From positions 1-14,196 of the forward strand of contig NZ_QSPK01000062.1 of assembly GCF_003436425.1 (NCBI RefSeq): 14,196 bases of DNA, given 5' to 3'. A model generated the notes under the pieces. It did not search any database, was not told the origin of the DNA, and was given only the letters and a program-made list of their open reading frames with translations. Each line of letters begins with the position of its first letter. Position 1 is the first letter of the stretch. Source of the DNA: Eubacterium sp. TM05-53 (GTDB lineage: Bacteria > Bacillota_I > Bacilli_A > Erysipelotrichales > Erysipelotrichaceae). The translations under genes and the position numbers were made by a program. Shown here piece by piece: positions 7,016 through 13,011 of the stretch.

Positions 7016-8362
7016 ATGGGATTAATTAAAGCAGGTGCTGGAGCTGTTGGTTCTGTTTTTGGCGATCAATGGAAGGAGTACTTTTATTGTGATGCATTAG
7101 AGCAGGATGTATTGGTTCGTAAGGGTTCTAAAAGGACGGGTAAAAAGTCGAGTAATAAAGGAAGTGACAATATCATTTCAAATGGTAGTGTGATTGCGGT
7201 TGCGGATGGTCAATGTATGTTGATTGTTGATCAGGGTCGTGTTGTTGAGCTTTGTGCAACGCCAGGAGAATTTGTGTATGATTCTTCAAGTGAACCTTCC
7301 ATCTTTGCGGGAAGTTTAGGTCAGAGTATTAAGGATTCTTTCTCAACAATGGCTAAGCGTTTCACTTTTGGTGGAGATACGGCTAAGGATCAAAGAGTGT
7401 ATTATGTGAACACAAAAGAAATGGGCGAGGTTCTTTATGGAACGGCGACTCCAATTCCATTTAGAGTGGTTGTGAATGAAGAATTGGGCTTCAAGTTGTC
7501 TGTGAAATTGCGTTGTAACGGTAACTTTACATATCGTGTGGCAGATCCAATCTTATTCTATACAAATGTTTGTGGAAATGTGGCAGAGGATTTTGAGTCT
7601 GAAACTATTGAGGGCAAACTTAAGGGTGAATTGATGACGGCTTTACAGCCTGCCTTGGCAAAATTAAGTGCAGATCGTGTGATGTATTATGAGATTCCGG
7701 CTCACACAATGGATGTTGCGGCCGCTTTAAATGATGAATTGAGTGATATTTGGCGTGCTAAGCGTGGTTTGGAAGTTGTATCTTTCAATATTAACTCTTT
7801 GAGTATTCCTGAAGATCAAGAAAAGAAGATCACAGAGTGGGAAGAAAATGCGATGACGATGAATCAAACGGTTGCGGCTAGTCGTTTGGTTGGTGCCCAG
7901 GCTACGGCTATGAAGGATGCTGCCAATAATGCGTCTGGTGCAATGACTGGATTTATGGGTATGGGTATGGCCATGAATCAGGGTGGTATTAATGCGCAAA
8001 ACTTATATGCGGCGGGTGCTGCTGCTCAACCAGCTCCTGATCCAACTCCAACACCGACTCCTGCACCTACGCCTGAGGCAAAGGCAGATGGCTGGACTTG
8101 TCCAACTTGTGGACATCTAGCAAGTGGTAAATTCTGTCCGGAGTGTGGAACGCCTAAGCCTAGTGTTGAGGGTTGGGCTTGTCCGACTTGTGGTACTGTA
8201 AATAAGGGTAAATTCTGTACAGAGTGTGGTGCAAAAAAACCGGCACATGAACCGTTGTATCGTTGTGATAAGTGTGGTTGGCAACCTGAGGATCCGCATC
8301 ATGCACCTAAATTCTGTCCGGAGTGTGGTGACCCATTTGATGATAATGACATAGAAAAGTAG
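7016..8362 (+). CDS. SPFH-domain protein with three C-terminal zinc ribbons (YdjI-like)
   Basis: The 448-residue product has no signal peptide. Residues about 20-290 form an SPFH domain of the YdjI/'virion core-like' type, with landmarks 'VIAVADGQCMLIVDQGRVVELC', 'GEFVYDSSSEPS', 'VYYVNTKEMGEVLYGTATPIPFRV' and a helical 'EDQEKKITEWEENA' end. A Gly/Met/Ala-rich stretch (about 300-335) and a Pro/Thr linker (about 335-357) lead to three zinc ribbons with Cys pairs at 362/365 with 374/377, 389/392 with 401/404, and 417/420 with 434/437. In Bacillus subtilis, YdjI helps link PspA to the membrane together with YdjG and YdjH. Homologues of all three follow one another here, which supports the assignment. 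The ribosome binding site is a weak AGGT at 7005-7008 overlapping the upstream stop. Confidence 0.9.
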   Translation: MGLIKAGAGAVGSVFGDQWKEYFYCDALEQDVLVRKGSKRTGKKSSNKGSDNIISNGSVIAVADGQCMLIVDQGRVVELCATPGEFVYDSSSEPSIFAGSLGQSIKDSFSTMAKRFTFGGDTAKDQRVYYVNTKEMGEVLYGTATPIPFRVVVNEELGFKLSVKLRCNGNFTYRVADPILFYTNVCGNVAEDFESETIEGKLKGELMTALQPALAKLSADRVMYYEIPAHTMDVAAALNDELSDIWRAKRGLEVVSFNINSLSIPEDQEKKITEWEENAMTMNQTVAASRLVGAQATAMKDAANNASGAMTGFMGMGMAMNQGGINAQNLYAAGAAAQPAPDPTPTPTPAPTPEAKADGWTCPTCGHLASGKFCPECGTPKPSVEGWACPTCGTVNKGKFCTECGAKKPAHEPLYRCDKCGWQPEDPHHAPKFCPECGDPFDDNDIEK

Positions 8363-8374
8363 AGGGTTTTAATT

Positions 8375-9460
8375 ATGAGTACGTTACAAGAGTTTAAATG
8401 CCCTTGTTGTAATGGTTCCATTTCGTTTGATACAAAACTTCAGAAGATGAAGTGTCCTTATTGTGATACAGAATTTTCTCTGGAAACACTTCAGCAATAT
8501 GATTCTGTAAAGATAGAGGAAGAAGATCAATTTGAGTGGGATGTGAAGCCAGGTCAAGAATGGGCTGAAAATGAAACTGATGGATTATTGACCTATGTTT
8601 GTAATTCGTGTGGTGGTGAAATTGTTGCGGATGAAAATATGGCGGCTGCGTCTTGTCCGTTTTGTGGAAGTCCGATTGTCGTAAAGGAAAAATTGGGTGG
8701 TGTCTTAAAGCCAGATTTAGTGATTCCATTTAAGTTGGATAAAAAGGCGGCTAAGGAAGGCTTGAAACAGCACTATAAGGGTAAGACTTTATTGCCTAAA
8801 GAATTTAGATCCGAAAATCATATTGAAGAAATCAAAGGTGTATATGTGCCTTTCTGGTTGTTTGATGCGGATGCCGATGGTGAGGTTCGTTATAATGCGA
8901 CAAAGGTTCGTATGTGGTCGGACTCAGAATATGATTATACGGAAACCAAATACTATCGTTTATATCGTAAGGGGCATGTTAGATTTGAAAACATTCCGGT
9001 GGATGGTTCGAGCAAGATGCCAGATGATATGATGGAGTCTATTGAGCCTTATGACTTAAAAGATGCGGTGGATTTTCAGACGGCCTATTTAGCTGGTTTT
9101 TTAGCCGATAAATATGATGTGGATGCCGATTCAAGTATTGATCGTGCCAATACCCGTGTAAAGAAGTCTACGGAAGATGCGTTTATGACCAATTGCGGTA
9201 AGTATGATACGGTTACTTGTGAGGATAGTGCAGTTCAGATTCAGAATGGTACGGCAAAATATGCGTTGTATCCAGTGTGGATCTTAAATACGAAGTGGAA
9301 GGGTGAAAACTACAGTTTTGCGATGAATGGTCAAACGGGTAAATTTGTAGGGAATCTTCCAGAAAATAAGAGCCTAGTTTACTTGTACTATGTAGTGGTT
9401 ACGCTTCTTGGAAGTGTTTTAGCTTATATCGTAATATTGATTATGAGTTGGGGAAAGTAG
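8375..9460 (+). CDS. zinc-ribbon membrane protein (YdjG-like)
   Basis: The 361-residue product begins with a zinc ribbon (C9/C12 and C27/C30) and has a second one at C76/C79 and C94/C97. A conserved 'LKPDLVIPFKLDKKAAKEGLKQHYKGKTLLP' region and 'IKGVYVPFWLFDADADGEVRYNA' follow, typical of the YdjG family that databases often mislabel as replication restart or PriA-like. A single hydrophobic segment at about 333-355 anchors the C-terminus in the membrane, so the zinc ribbons face the cytoplasm. AGAGGG at 8361-8366 gives the ribosome binding site. It sits between the SPFH and TPM genes, matching the partner set of the Bacillus subtilis pspA-ydjGHI operon. A helicase role is not supported by the sequence: no Walker motifs are visible. 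Confidence 0.9.
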   Translation: MSTLQEFKCPCCNGSISFDTKLQKMKCPYCDTEFSLETLQQYDSVKIEEEDQFEWDVKPGQEWAENETDGLLTYVCNSCGGEIVADENMAAASCPFCGSPIVVKEKLGGVLKPDLVIPFKLDKKAAKEGLKQHYKGKTLLPKEFRSENHIEEIKGVYVPFWLFDADADGEVRYNATKVRMWSDSEYDYTETKYYRLYRKGHVRFENIPVDGSSKMPDDMMESIEPYDLKDAVDFQTAYLAGFLADKYDVDADSSIDRANTRVKKSTEDAFMTNCGKYDTVTCEDSAVQIQNGTAKYALYPVWILNTKWKGENYSFAMNGQTGKFVGNLPENKSLVYLYYVVVTLLGSVLAYIVILIMSWGK

Positions 9461-9464
9461 GAGG
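9459..9464 (+). promoter_or_regulatory. perfect Shine-Dalgarno deciding the TPM gene start
   Basis: AGGAGG overlaps the TAG stop of the preceding gene and lies six bases before the ATG at 9471. It rules out an in-frame TTG at 9465, which would directly abut it. Confidence 0.75.
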
Positions 9465-9470
9465 TTGTAT

Positions 9471-10715
9471 ATGAAAAAACTTAGTATTTTATGTTCATCT
9501 CTTCTACTTGCACTTATGATGTGCTTCCCGGTTTTTGCGAGTGAAGATCTAAGATATGTAGAGGATAATGCAGGCTTATTAACTGTAAGTGAACAGCAGG
9601 AATTAAATGATACTTTAACTGAGATCAGTGAAAGACAAGGTGTAGATGTTGCGGTAATTACAGCGGATGATATGGATGATCAATCCATAGAAGACTACGC
9701 AAAAGCGAAATATGATGAGCGTGGTTATGGTGATGATGGTGCTTTATTAGTTGTCAACATGGAAGTTCGTAAGTGGTGGATGTCTACTTATGGAAAAGGT
9801 ACTTCAGCTATTTCATCAGATGCGATTCAAGCGATTGGTAGTGAGTTTGCGCCTTATTTAAGTAGTGGAAAATATGTGGATGCGTTTGAAACATACGCAA
9901 GACTTTGCGATGACTATATTACTAGAGCGCCAAATCTTGCCGAAGAGTATGCGCAGGCTTTAAGTGGTCTTACTTCATTACAAGATGGACTAAGATTTGT
10001 GAATGATGATGCACGTTTATTGACTGAGGATGAAAGAAAAGAGTTAAATGATACTTTAACTGAAATTGGTAAGCGTCAAGGTTTAGATGTTGCGATATTG
10101 ACTACAAAAGATACGGGTGGTAAGGCACTTCTTGATTATGCGATGACGATGTATGAAGCGCTTGAGTATGGTCAGGGTAAAAATAAAGATGGAATTCTTT
10201 TAGTTGTCAACATGGAAACTCGTAAGTTCTGGATGGCCACTCATGGTTATGGTATTACAGCCTTTACGGATGCCGGAATTAGTTATATTAGTGAAAAGCT
10301 AGGTCCTTCTTTTAAGAAGGAGAAGTACATGAAGGCTTTTACAACGTTTGGTAGTCTTTGCGAAAAGTTTGTAGAAAAGGCACATAATGGTAGCCCTTAT
10401 GATGTTGGAAATATGCCGTTTAAATGGCTTCCATGGTACTGCGTTCCAATAAGTCTTTTAGTAGGTTTTGTCTGTGCAGTTTTTGTGGTTAGTAAAAAGC
10501 GTGAACAACTTCATTCTGTTAGTTTTGAAGACAAGGCACATAACTATATGAAGAAAAATACGTTGAAGATGAAAGAGTCTCATGACTACTTCTTGTATCA
10601 CACGATAACTCGTAATCGAATTAAATCTGACGATGATGATAGTTCGAGCGGAGGAAGTAGCACATTCACTAGTAGTAGTGGCGACACGTATGGTGGTGGT
10701 GGCGGTAGCTTCTAA
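9471..10715 (+). CDS. secreted membrane protein with two tandem TPM domains (YdjH-like)
   Basis: From ATG at 9471 the product is 414 residues. It has a cleavable signal peptide ending Val-Phe-Ala before Ser24. Two TPM domains follow (about 26-150 and 174-300), each starting 'R[YF]V.D.A.LLT' with 'ELNDTLTEI', 'G.DVA' and 'LLVVNME.RK.WM'. One membrane helix lies at about 323-341, then a basic segment, and the tail ends in Ser-rich and Gly-rich runs (GGGGGSF), as is common in this family. YdjH of Bacillus subtilis has one TPM domain; two is unusual. Some DNA stretches are nearly identical between the copies, 441-453 bp apart, so the duplication looks fairly recent. It probably works outside the membrane as partner of the YdjG- and YdjI-like proteins. 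Confidence 0.9.
   Translation: MKKLSILCSSLLLALMMCFPVFASEDLRYVEDNAGLLTVSEQQELNDTLTEISERQGVDVAVITADDMDDQSIEDYAKAKYDERGYGDDGALLVVNMEVRKWWMSTYGKGTSAISSDAIQAIGSEFAPYLSSGKYVDAFETYARLCDDYITRAPNLAEEYAQALSGLTSLQDGLRFVNDDARLLTEDERKELNDTLTEIGKRQGLDVAILTTKDTGGKALLDYAMTMYEALEYGQGKNKDGILLVVNMETRKFWMATHGYGITAFTDAGISYISEKLGPSFKKEKYMKAFTTFGSLCEKFVEKAHNGSPYDVGNMPFKWLPWYCVPISLLVGFVCAVFVVSKKREQLHSVSFEDKAHNYMKKNTLKMKESHDYFLYHTITRNRIKSDDDDSSSGGSSTFTSSSGDTYGGGGGSF
9600..10215 (+). repeat. tandem TPM-domain duplication at DNA level
   Basis: Within the TPM gene, the segment starting at 9600 recurs at 10041 (AATGATACTTTAACTGA is identical in both). The segment at 9747 recurs at 10200 (TTAGTTGTCAACATGGAA). The offset grows from 441 to 453 bp, so one copy has gained or lost four codons. 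Confidence 0.7.
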
Positions 10716-10721
10716 TGCCGC

Positions 10722-10749
10722 AAAATGCAGGATCAAACCCCTGCATTTT
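10722..10749 (+). terminator. hairpin terminator at end of the long operon
   Basis: AAAATGCAGG (10722-10731) pairs perfectly with CCTGCATTTT (10740-10749) around an 8-nt loop, seven bases after the stop of the TPM gene. The only U-run is the four T inside the stem, so termination may be partial. Confidence 0.65.
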
Positions 10750-10779
10750 CCACTTGGTTCAATAAAAAAGGTAATCCGC

Positions 10780-10912
10780 AATTAGATAGGGTCGACTAAA
10801 AGTTGGCTTTAAGAATTGTAGGGTTGAAAACCCTATGAATGTTTAAAGGTGATCTATATCTCAGAGCTAAAATCCCTATGACTTTTAAAGGTTGATTTAT
10901 CCCTATCCAATT
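10780..10912. other. structured non-coding segment, function unknown
   Basis: The gap between the operon and the DUF3137 gene has no credible gene. AATTAGATAGGG (10780-10791) can pair with CCCTATCCAATT (10901-10912) at 11 of 12 positions. Inside lie a hairpin TAGGGTT-GAA-AACCCTA (10819-10835) and two copies of a 23-nt element starting CCCTATGA (10831-10853 and 10874-10896). The three CCCTAT motifs could compete for the same GATAGGG partner. This could be a small RNA, a readthrough-control element or a decayed repeat unit; it matches no RNA class I know. Confidence 0.4.
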
Positions 10913-10935
10913 TCAGATATTCGAAATAAATGAAT

Positions 10936-10966
10936 GAAGGCCAGTGATCATTGGCCTTCTTTGTCT
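10936..10966 (+). terminator. hairpin terminator after the structured segment
   Basis: GAAGGCCA (10936-10943) pairs with TGGCCTTC (10952-10959), followed by TTTGTCT. It is either a backup terminator for the operon or the end of a short transcript from 10750-10935. Confidence 0.7.
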
Positions 10967-10992
10967 ATATTCTGGTAAATTTAGTGAATTGT

Positions 10993-11021
10993 TTGAGATG
11001 TATTTTTGGGCTTGTTAATAT
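10993..11021 (+). promoter_or_regulatory. promoter of the DUF3137 gene pair
   Basis: TTGAGA (10993-10998) and TAATAT (11016-11021) are separated by 17 nt, and the -10 box is preceded by TGT, giving an extended -10. It lies directly after a terminator and about 24 nt before the gene, as expected for a housekeeping promoter. Confidence 0.6.
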
Positions 11022-11044
11022 GAGAGTGAAGGGAGATGAAGGAT

Positions 11045-11749
11045 ATGGGTAAAAGATTGTTGTCAATACTAGGATTATTGATTGCAATAGTGGGTATTGT
11101 GTTTGGTGGTAATCTTGTTTTAGTTATTATTGGATGTGTGATTCTTGGTTTAGGGCAGATGATCAAGGATAAAGAAGACAACGAATTGAATATGAATGTA
11201 GTACATGAATTCTTTGAGGATGTAAAAATGAACCCAGAAAGTCATATACTGAATGTAAGTGATACAAATATTCCTTTGCCTAAACATGATTATTGTAGTG
11301 GCAGTGGGTATGTACAAGGTAAATATAAAGGTTTAGATGTAGGGTTTTGTACTATTAAACTTACAGATGTGACAGAAGTCTTGCGTGATGAAACGGGCTT
11401 ATGGGAAAAGAATGAAAATACAGTTTATACGGGAGAATGGATGTTGTGTAAGCTTGACCAAAAGTTTAATACATGGCTAACTATATATCCTCGCAGTTTA
11501 TTGGATAAACAAACTATTAAAACTGGAAATGAGGCGTTTGATAAAAAGTTTAATGTGACTTGTGGAGATGAGAAATTGGCTCTTGAGATATTAAATGCAA
11601 ATCGATTAGAAAGAATCATGGCTTTATCAAATCATAAGTTTTCAATAAACTTGAATGAGGATGGAAGACTTTATATTGCAGCTCATAGTTTTAAGAATAT
11701 GAATGATTTAAAGTGGTTTGTGGATATGATTGATGTGTTTAGGGCATAA
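11045..11749 (+). CDS. DUF3137-type membrane protein
   Basis: From ATG at 11045 the product is 234 residues; ATG at 11036 would add three. I prefer 11045 because GGGAG at 11031-11035 is then about nine bases away, instead of touching the start. The N-terminus has two hydrophobic segments (about 5-20 and 25-38) and then a cytoplasmic domain. Landmarks are 'YCSGSGYVQGKYKGLDVGFCTIKLTDV', 'GEWMLCKLDQKF..WLTIYPR', 'FDKKFNVTCGDEKLALEIL' and 'NLNEDGRLYIAA'. This order fits the DUF3137 family, whose members are usually longer. The biochemical role is unknown. It is transcribed from its own promoter and is probably coupled with the small gene that follows. Confidence 0.8.
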   Translation: MGKRLLSILGLLIAIVGIVFGGNLVLVIIGCVILGLGQMIKDKEDNELNMNVVHEFFEDVKMNPESHILNVSDTNIPLPKHDYCSGSGYVQGKYKGLDVGFCTIKLTDVTEVLRDETGLWEKNENTVYTGEWMLCKLDQKFNTWLTIYPRSLLDKQTIKTGNEAFDKKFNVTCGDEKLALEILNANRLERIMALSNHKFSINLNEDGRLYIAAHSFKNMNDLKWFVDMIDVFRA

Positions 11750-11751
11750 TT

Positions 11752-11979
11752 ATGAATTATAAAGAACTATATTTAGAAACAAAAGAGATGCTTGAAGAAT
11801 TTGATTTTATTGATGATTCAAAAATAGCGGTATTAACTTATTGTAAAAATGTTGATGATCTAAAATTAGTGCATGACTTTATTATGGATAAGAAGTATAA
11901 GAATATTTACGATATTCCAAAATATGCATTTTATTTGTATATGAAAAGGAATCATCCAGAAAGAATTATTGAGGATTAA
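11752..11979 (+). CDS. small acidic protein of unknown function
   Basis: The 75-residue product is soluble, rich in Asp, Lys, Tyr and Glu, and mostly helical in appearance ('YKELYLETKEMLEEFDFID'). I recognise no motif. It starts two bases after the DUF3137 stop, with AGGG at 11741-11744 as ribosome binding site, and a terminator follows at once. It is therefore the second gene of that pair. An accessory or interaction partner of the DUF3137 protein is possible, but this is only inferred from position. Confidence 0.7.
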   Translation: MNYKELYLETKEMLEEFDFIDDSKIAVLTYCKNVDDLKLVHDFIMDKKYKNIYDIPKYAFYLYMKRNHPERIIED

Positions 11980-11980
11980 A

Positions 11981-12009
11981 AAAGCCAGAGAAATAAAATC
12001 TCTGGTTTT
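11981..12009 (+). terminator. terminator of the DUF3137 unit
   Basis: CCAGAGA (11985-11991) pairs with TCTCTGG (11999-12005), extended by AAA/TTT pairs and followed by TTTTG. It begins directly after the stop of the small gene. Confidence 0.8.
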
Positions 12010-12018
12010 GATTTAATG

Positions 12019-12047
12019 AAAAGTTTGCCAAATTGTTTGCCAAAAAT
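12019..12047. repeat. 29-nt direct repeat, copy 1 (two GTTTGCCAAA units)
   Basis: The unit GTTTGCCAAA occurs at 12023-12032 and 12035-12044. The whole 29-nt block recurs at 12234-12262 with one shifted base. It may be an integrase arm-type site, an att remnant or a regulator site. Confidence 0.6.
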
Positions 12048-12057
12048 GAGAACTTAA

Positions 12058-12106
12058 GAAATAAAAAAGTTCTGAACTCCTTTATATAAAGTAAATTCAG
12101 AACTTT
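12058..12106 (-). terminator. minus-strand intrinsic terminator with no gene directly upstream
   Basis: AAAGTTCTGAA (12066-12076) pairs perfectly with TTCAGAACTTT (12096-12106). Read on the minus strand, the stem is followed by a run of T (TTTTTTATTTC), so it should stop minus-strand transcription. The nearest minus-strand gene already has its own terminator at 12281-12306. Confidence 0.6.
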
Positions 12107-12233
12107 GAGTTTCAAACTGGCAGGGGTAGTAGGAGAAATAAATAGGAATATAAGGATATGAATAATAGAAGAAATGCCTTAAATAAAGCATATTATTTTG
12201 TATATAAATGATTTTTTGTGGTTTTTTATGCAT

Positions 12234-12262
12234 AAAAGTTTGCCAAAAGTTTGCCAAAAAAT
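12234..12262. repeat. 29-nt direct repeat, copy 2 (two GTTTGCCAAA units)
   Basis: Units lie at 12238-12247 and 12249-12258. It is the partner of the copy at 12019-12047, in the same orientation and 215 bp away. The 12048-12233 interval holds a minus-strand terminator and no credible gene. Confidence 0.6.
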
Positions 12263-12280
12263 AGGCTCATTTTGATCATA

Positions 12281-12306
12281 AAAAAAGCAAGTTTTGTTGC
12301 TTGCTT
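12281..12306 (-). terminator. terminator of the XRE regulator
   Basis: AAGCAAG (12285-12291) pairs with CTTGCTT (12300-12306). On the minus strand the stem is followed by seven T. It overlaps the stop codon of the regulator gene. Confidence 0.7.
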
Positions 12307-12517
12307 AAAATGGTTTTTTTATGTCTGTTCTGTTTAATAAATAATCAGTAGAAACTTTATAATAATCTGCGAGCATACAAATTATATCGACAGAAATGGT
12401 GCGTTCACCTTTTTCGATATTTGAATAATATTGTTGACTTATTCTCAAGTATTTTGCAACTTCGGTTTGTGTTAAATCATTATCTTCTCTTAAATCCCTA
12501 ATTCTTTTTAAGTACAT
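12305..12517 (-). CDS. XRE-family transcriptional regulator
   Basis: The 70-residue product is a bare helix-turn-helix of the HTH_3/Cro-cI type. 'LTQTEVAKYLRISQQYYSNIEKGERTIS' at about 15-42 holds the two DNA-contacting helices, and 'LADYYKVSTDYLLNR' completes the five-helix fold. There is no extra sensor or dimerisation domain. GAGG at 12525-12528 on the minus strand sits seven bases before the ATG. A perfect palindrome 51 bp upstream is the likely operator, suggesting autorepression and control of the divergent membrane-protein gene. Small repressors of this kind are common in phage and conjugative-element remnants, but also as stand-alone regulators. Confidence 0.9.
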   Translation of the reverse strand: MYLKRIRDLREDNDLTQTEVAKYLRISQQYYSNIEKGERTISVDIICMLADYYKVSTDYLLNRTDIKKPF

Positions 12518-12567
12518 ATATAAACCTCAAATAGATTATATGGAAGAGAAATAAAATTATTTTAATA

Positions 12568-12584
12568 TACCGCAAATAGCGGTA
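12568..12584. promoter_or_regulatory. operator palindrome between divergent genes
   Basis: TACCGC-AAATA-GCGGTA is a perfect 6-bp inverted repeat with a 5-bp spacer, the usual shape for XRE repressors. TAAAAT boxes occur on both sides (12583-12588 on the + strand, and on the minus strand next to the other arm), so binding could block promoters in both directions. Confidence 0.6.
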
Positions 12585-12590
12585 AAATGA

Positions 12591-12620
12591 TTGTAGGAAG
12601 TTATAAACTTCGCATATATA
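12591..12620 (+). promoter_or_regulatory. possible promoter with embedded inverted repeat
   Basis: TTGTAG (12591-12596) and TATATA (12615-12620) are 18 nt apart. GAAGTT-ATA-AACTTC (12597-12611) fills most of the spacer, a position where a bound regulator would block RNA polymerase. Both hexamers are only moderate matches. Confidence 0.3.
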
Positions 12621-12677
12621 AATGATTAATAGTATATAGGAGTTACTTAAATTAAGATTAAAATGGAGGTTTTGAAG

Positions 12678-12980
12678 ATGATAATACTGGAATTGATTGG
12701 AATATTTTTCAGATTACTAGATTCATTCTTGTTTCAGATGCTTGCAATCTTTTTAGAATTTATGCTAGGTATTAGTGCTTTTTTTACGAGATTATGGTTG
12801 TTTCTACTTTTTGCGAATGTTTGTTTTCACGCATGTGGTTTAGATCATGGGACAGTAAATATGTTTACAGATAAATTTACTTTGATCGCATATATTGTGA
12901 TTACTGTAATTGTGTTGTTTGCACAAACAATCTTAGGGTGGTTAATAAGTGTTTGTTATTATATATCAGATGCTGTTACA
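12678..12980 (+). CDS. 
   Basis: Small hydrophobic membrane protein. From ATG at 12678 it is about 100 residues; GGAGG at 12665-12669 lies eight bases before this ATG and would fall inside the gene if the in-frame ATG at 12663 were used. Long hydrophobic runs at about 2-31, 35-52 and 68-92 suggest two or three membrane helices, with a short polar loop ('GLDHGTVNMFTDK') between the later ones. No family is recognised. Its end lies about 20-30 nt before the next lipoprotein gene, so the two are probably co-transcribed and perhaps controlled by the neighbouring XRE repressor. The true end of the frame is at 12989. Confidence 0.45.
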
Positions 12981-12989
12981 TCATTTTAA
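12678..12989 (+). CDS. small hydrophobic membrane protein (full extent)
   Basis: This entry gives the full open frame of the small membrane protein: ATG 12678 to TAA ending at 12989, 103 residues ending 'YYISDAVTSF'. Use these coordinates in place of the shorter neighbouring entry. The protein is about 70 percent hydrophobic by eye, with Phe and Leu dominating, and has one Cys-His-Ala-Cys cluster near residue 49. The function is unknown. Confidence 0.75.
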   Translation: MIILELIGIFFRLLDSFLFQMLAIFLEFMLGISAFFTRLWLFLLFANVCFHACGLDHGTVNMFTDKFTLIAYIVITVIVLFAQTILGWLISVCYYISDAVTSF

Positions 12990-13011
12990 GGGTTTCAGAG
13001 GGGGTTATATA

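Noticed and set aside
8375..9460. Replication restart helicase (PriA-like) for the zinc-ribbon protein
   Set aside because: No Walker A or B motif is visible, and a C-terminal membrane helix is present. The context matches YdjG.
12054..12257. Minus-strand frame of 67 codons in the repeat region
   Set aside because: It starts with TTG inside a repeat, has no ribosome binding site and ends by reading through the terminator hairpin. The Tyr/Phe/Ile-rich sequence reflects AT-rich DNA.
12678..12980. Shorter extent for the small membrane protein
   Set aside because: The frame runs to the TAA ending at 12989; the entry with end 12989 is the correct one and the shorter one should be ignored.
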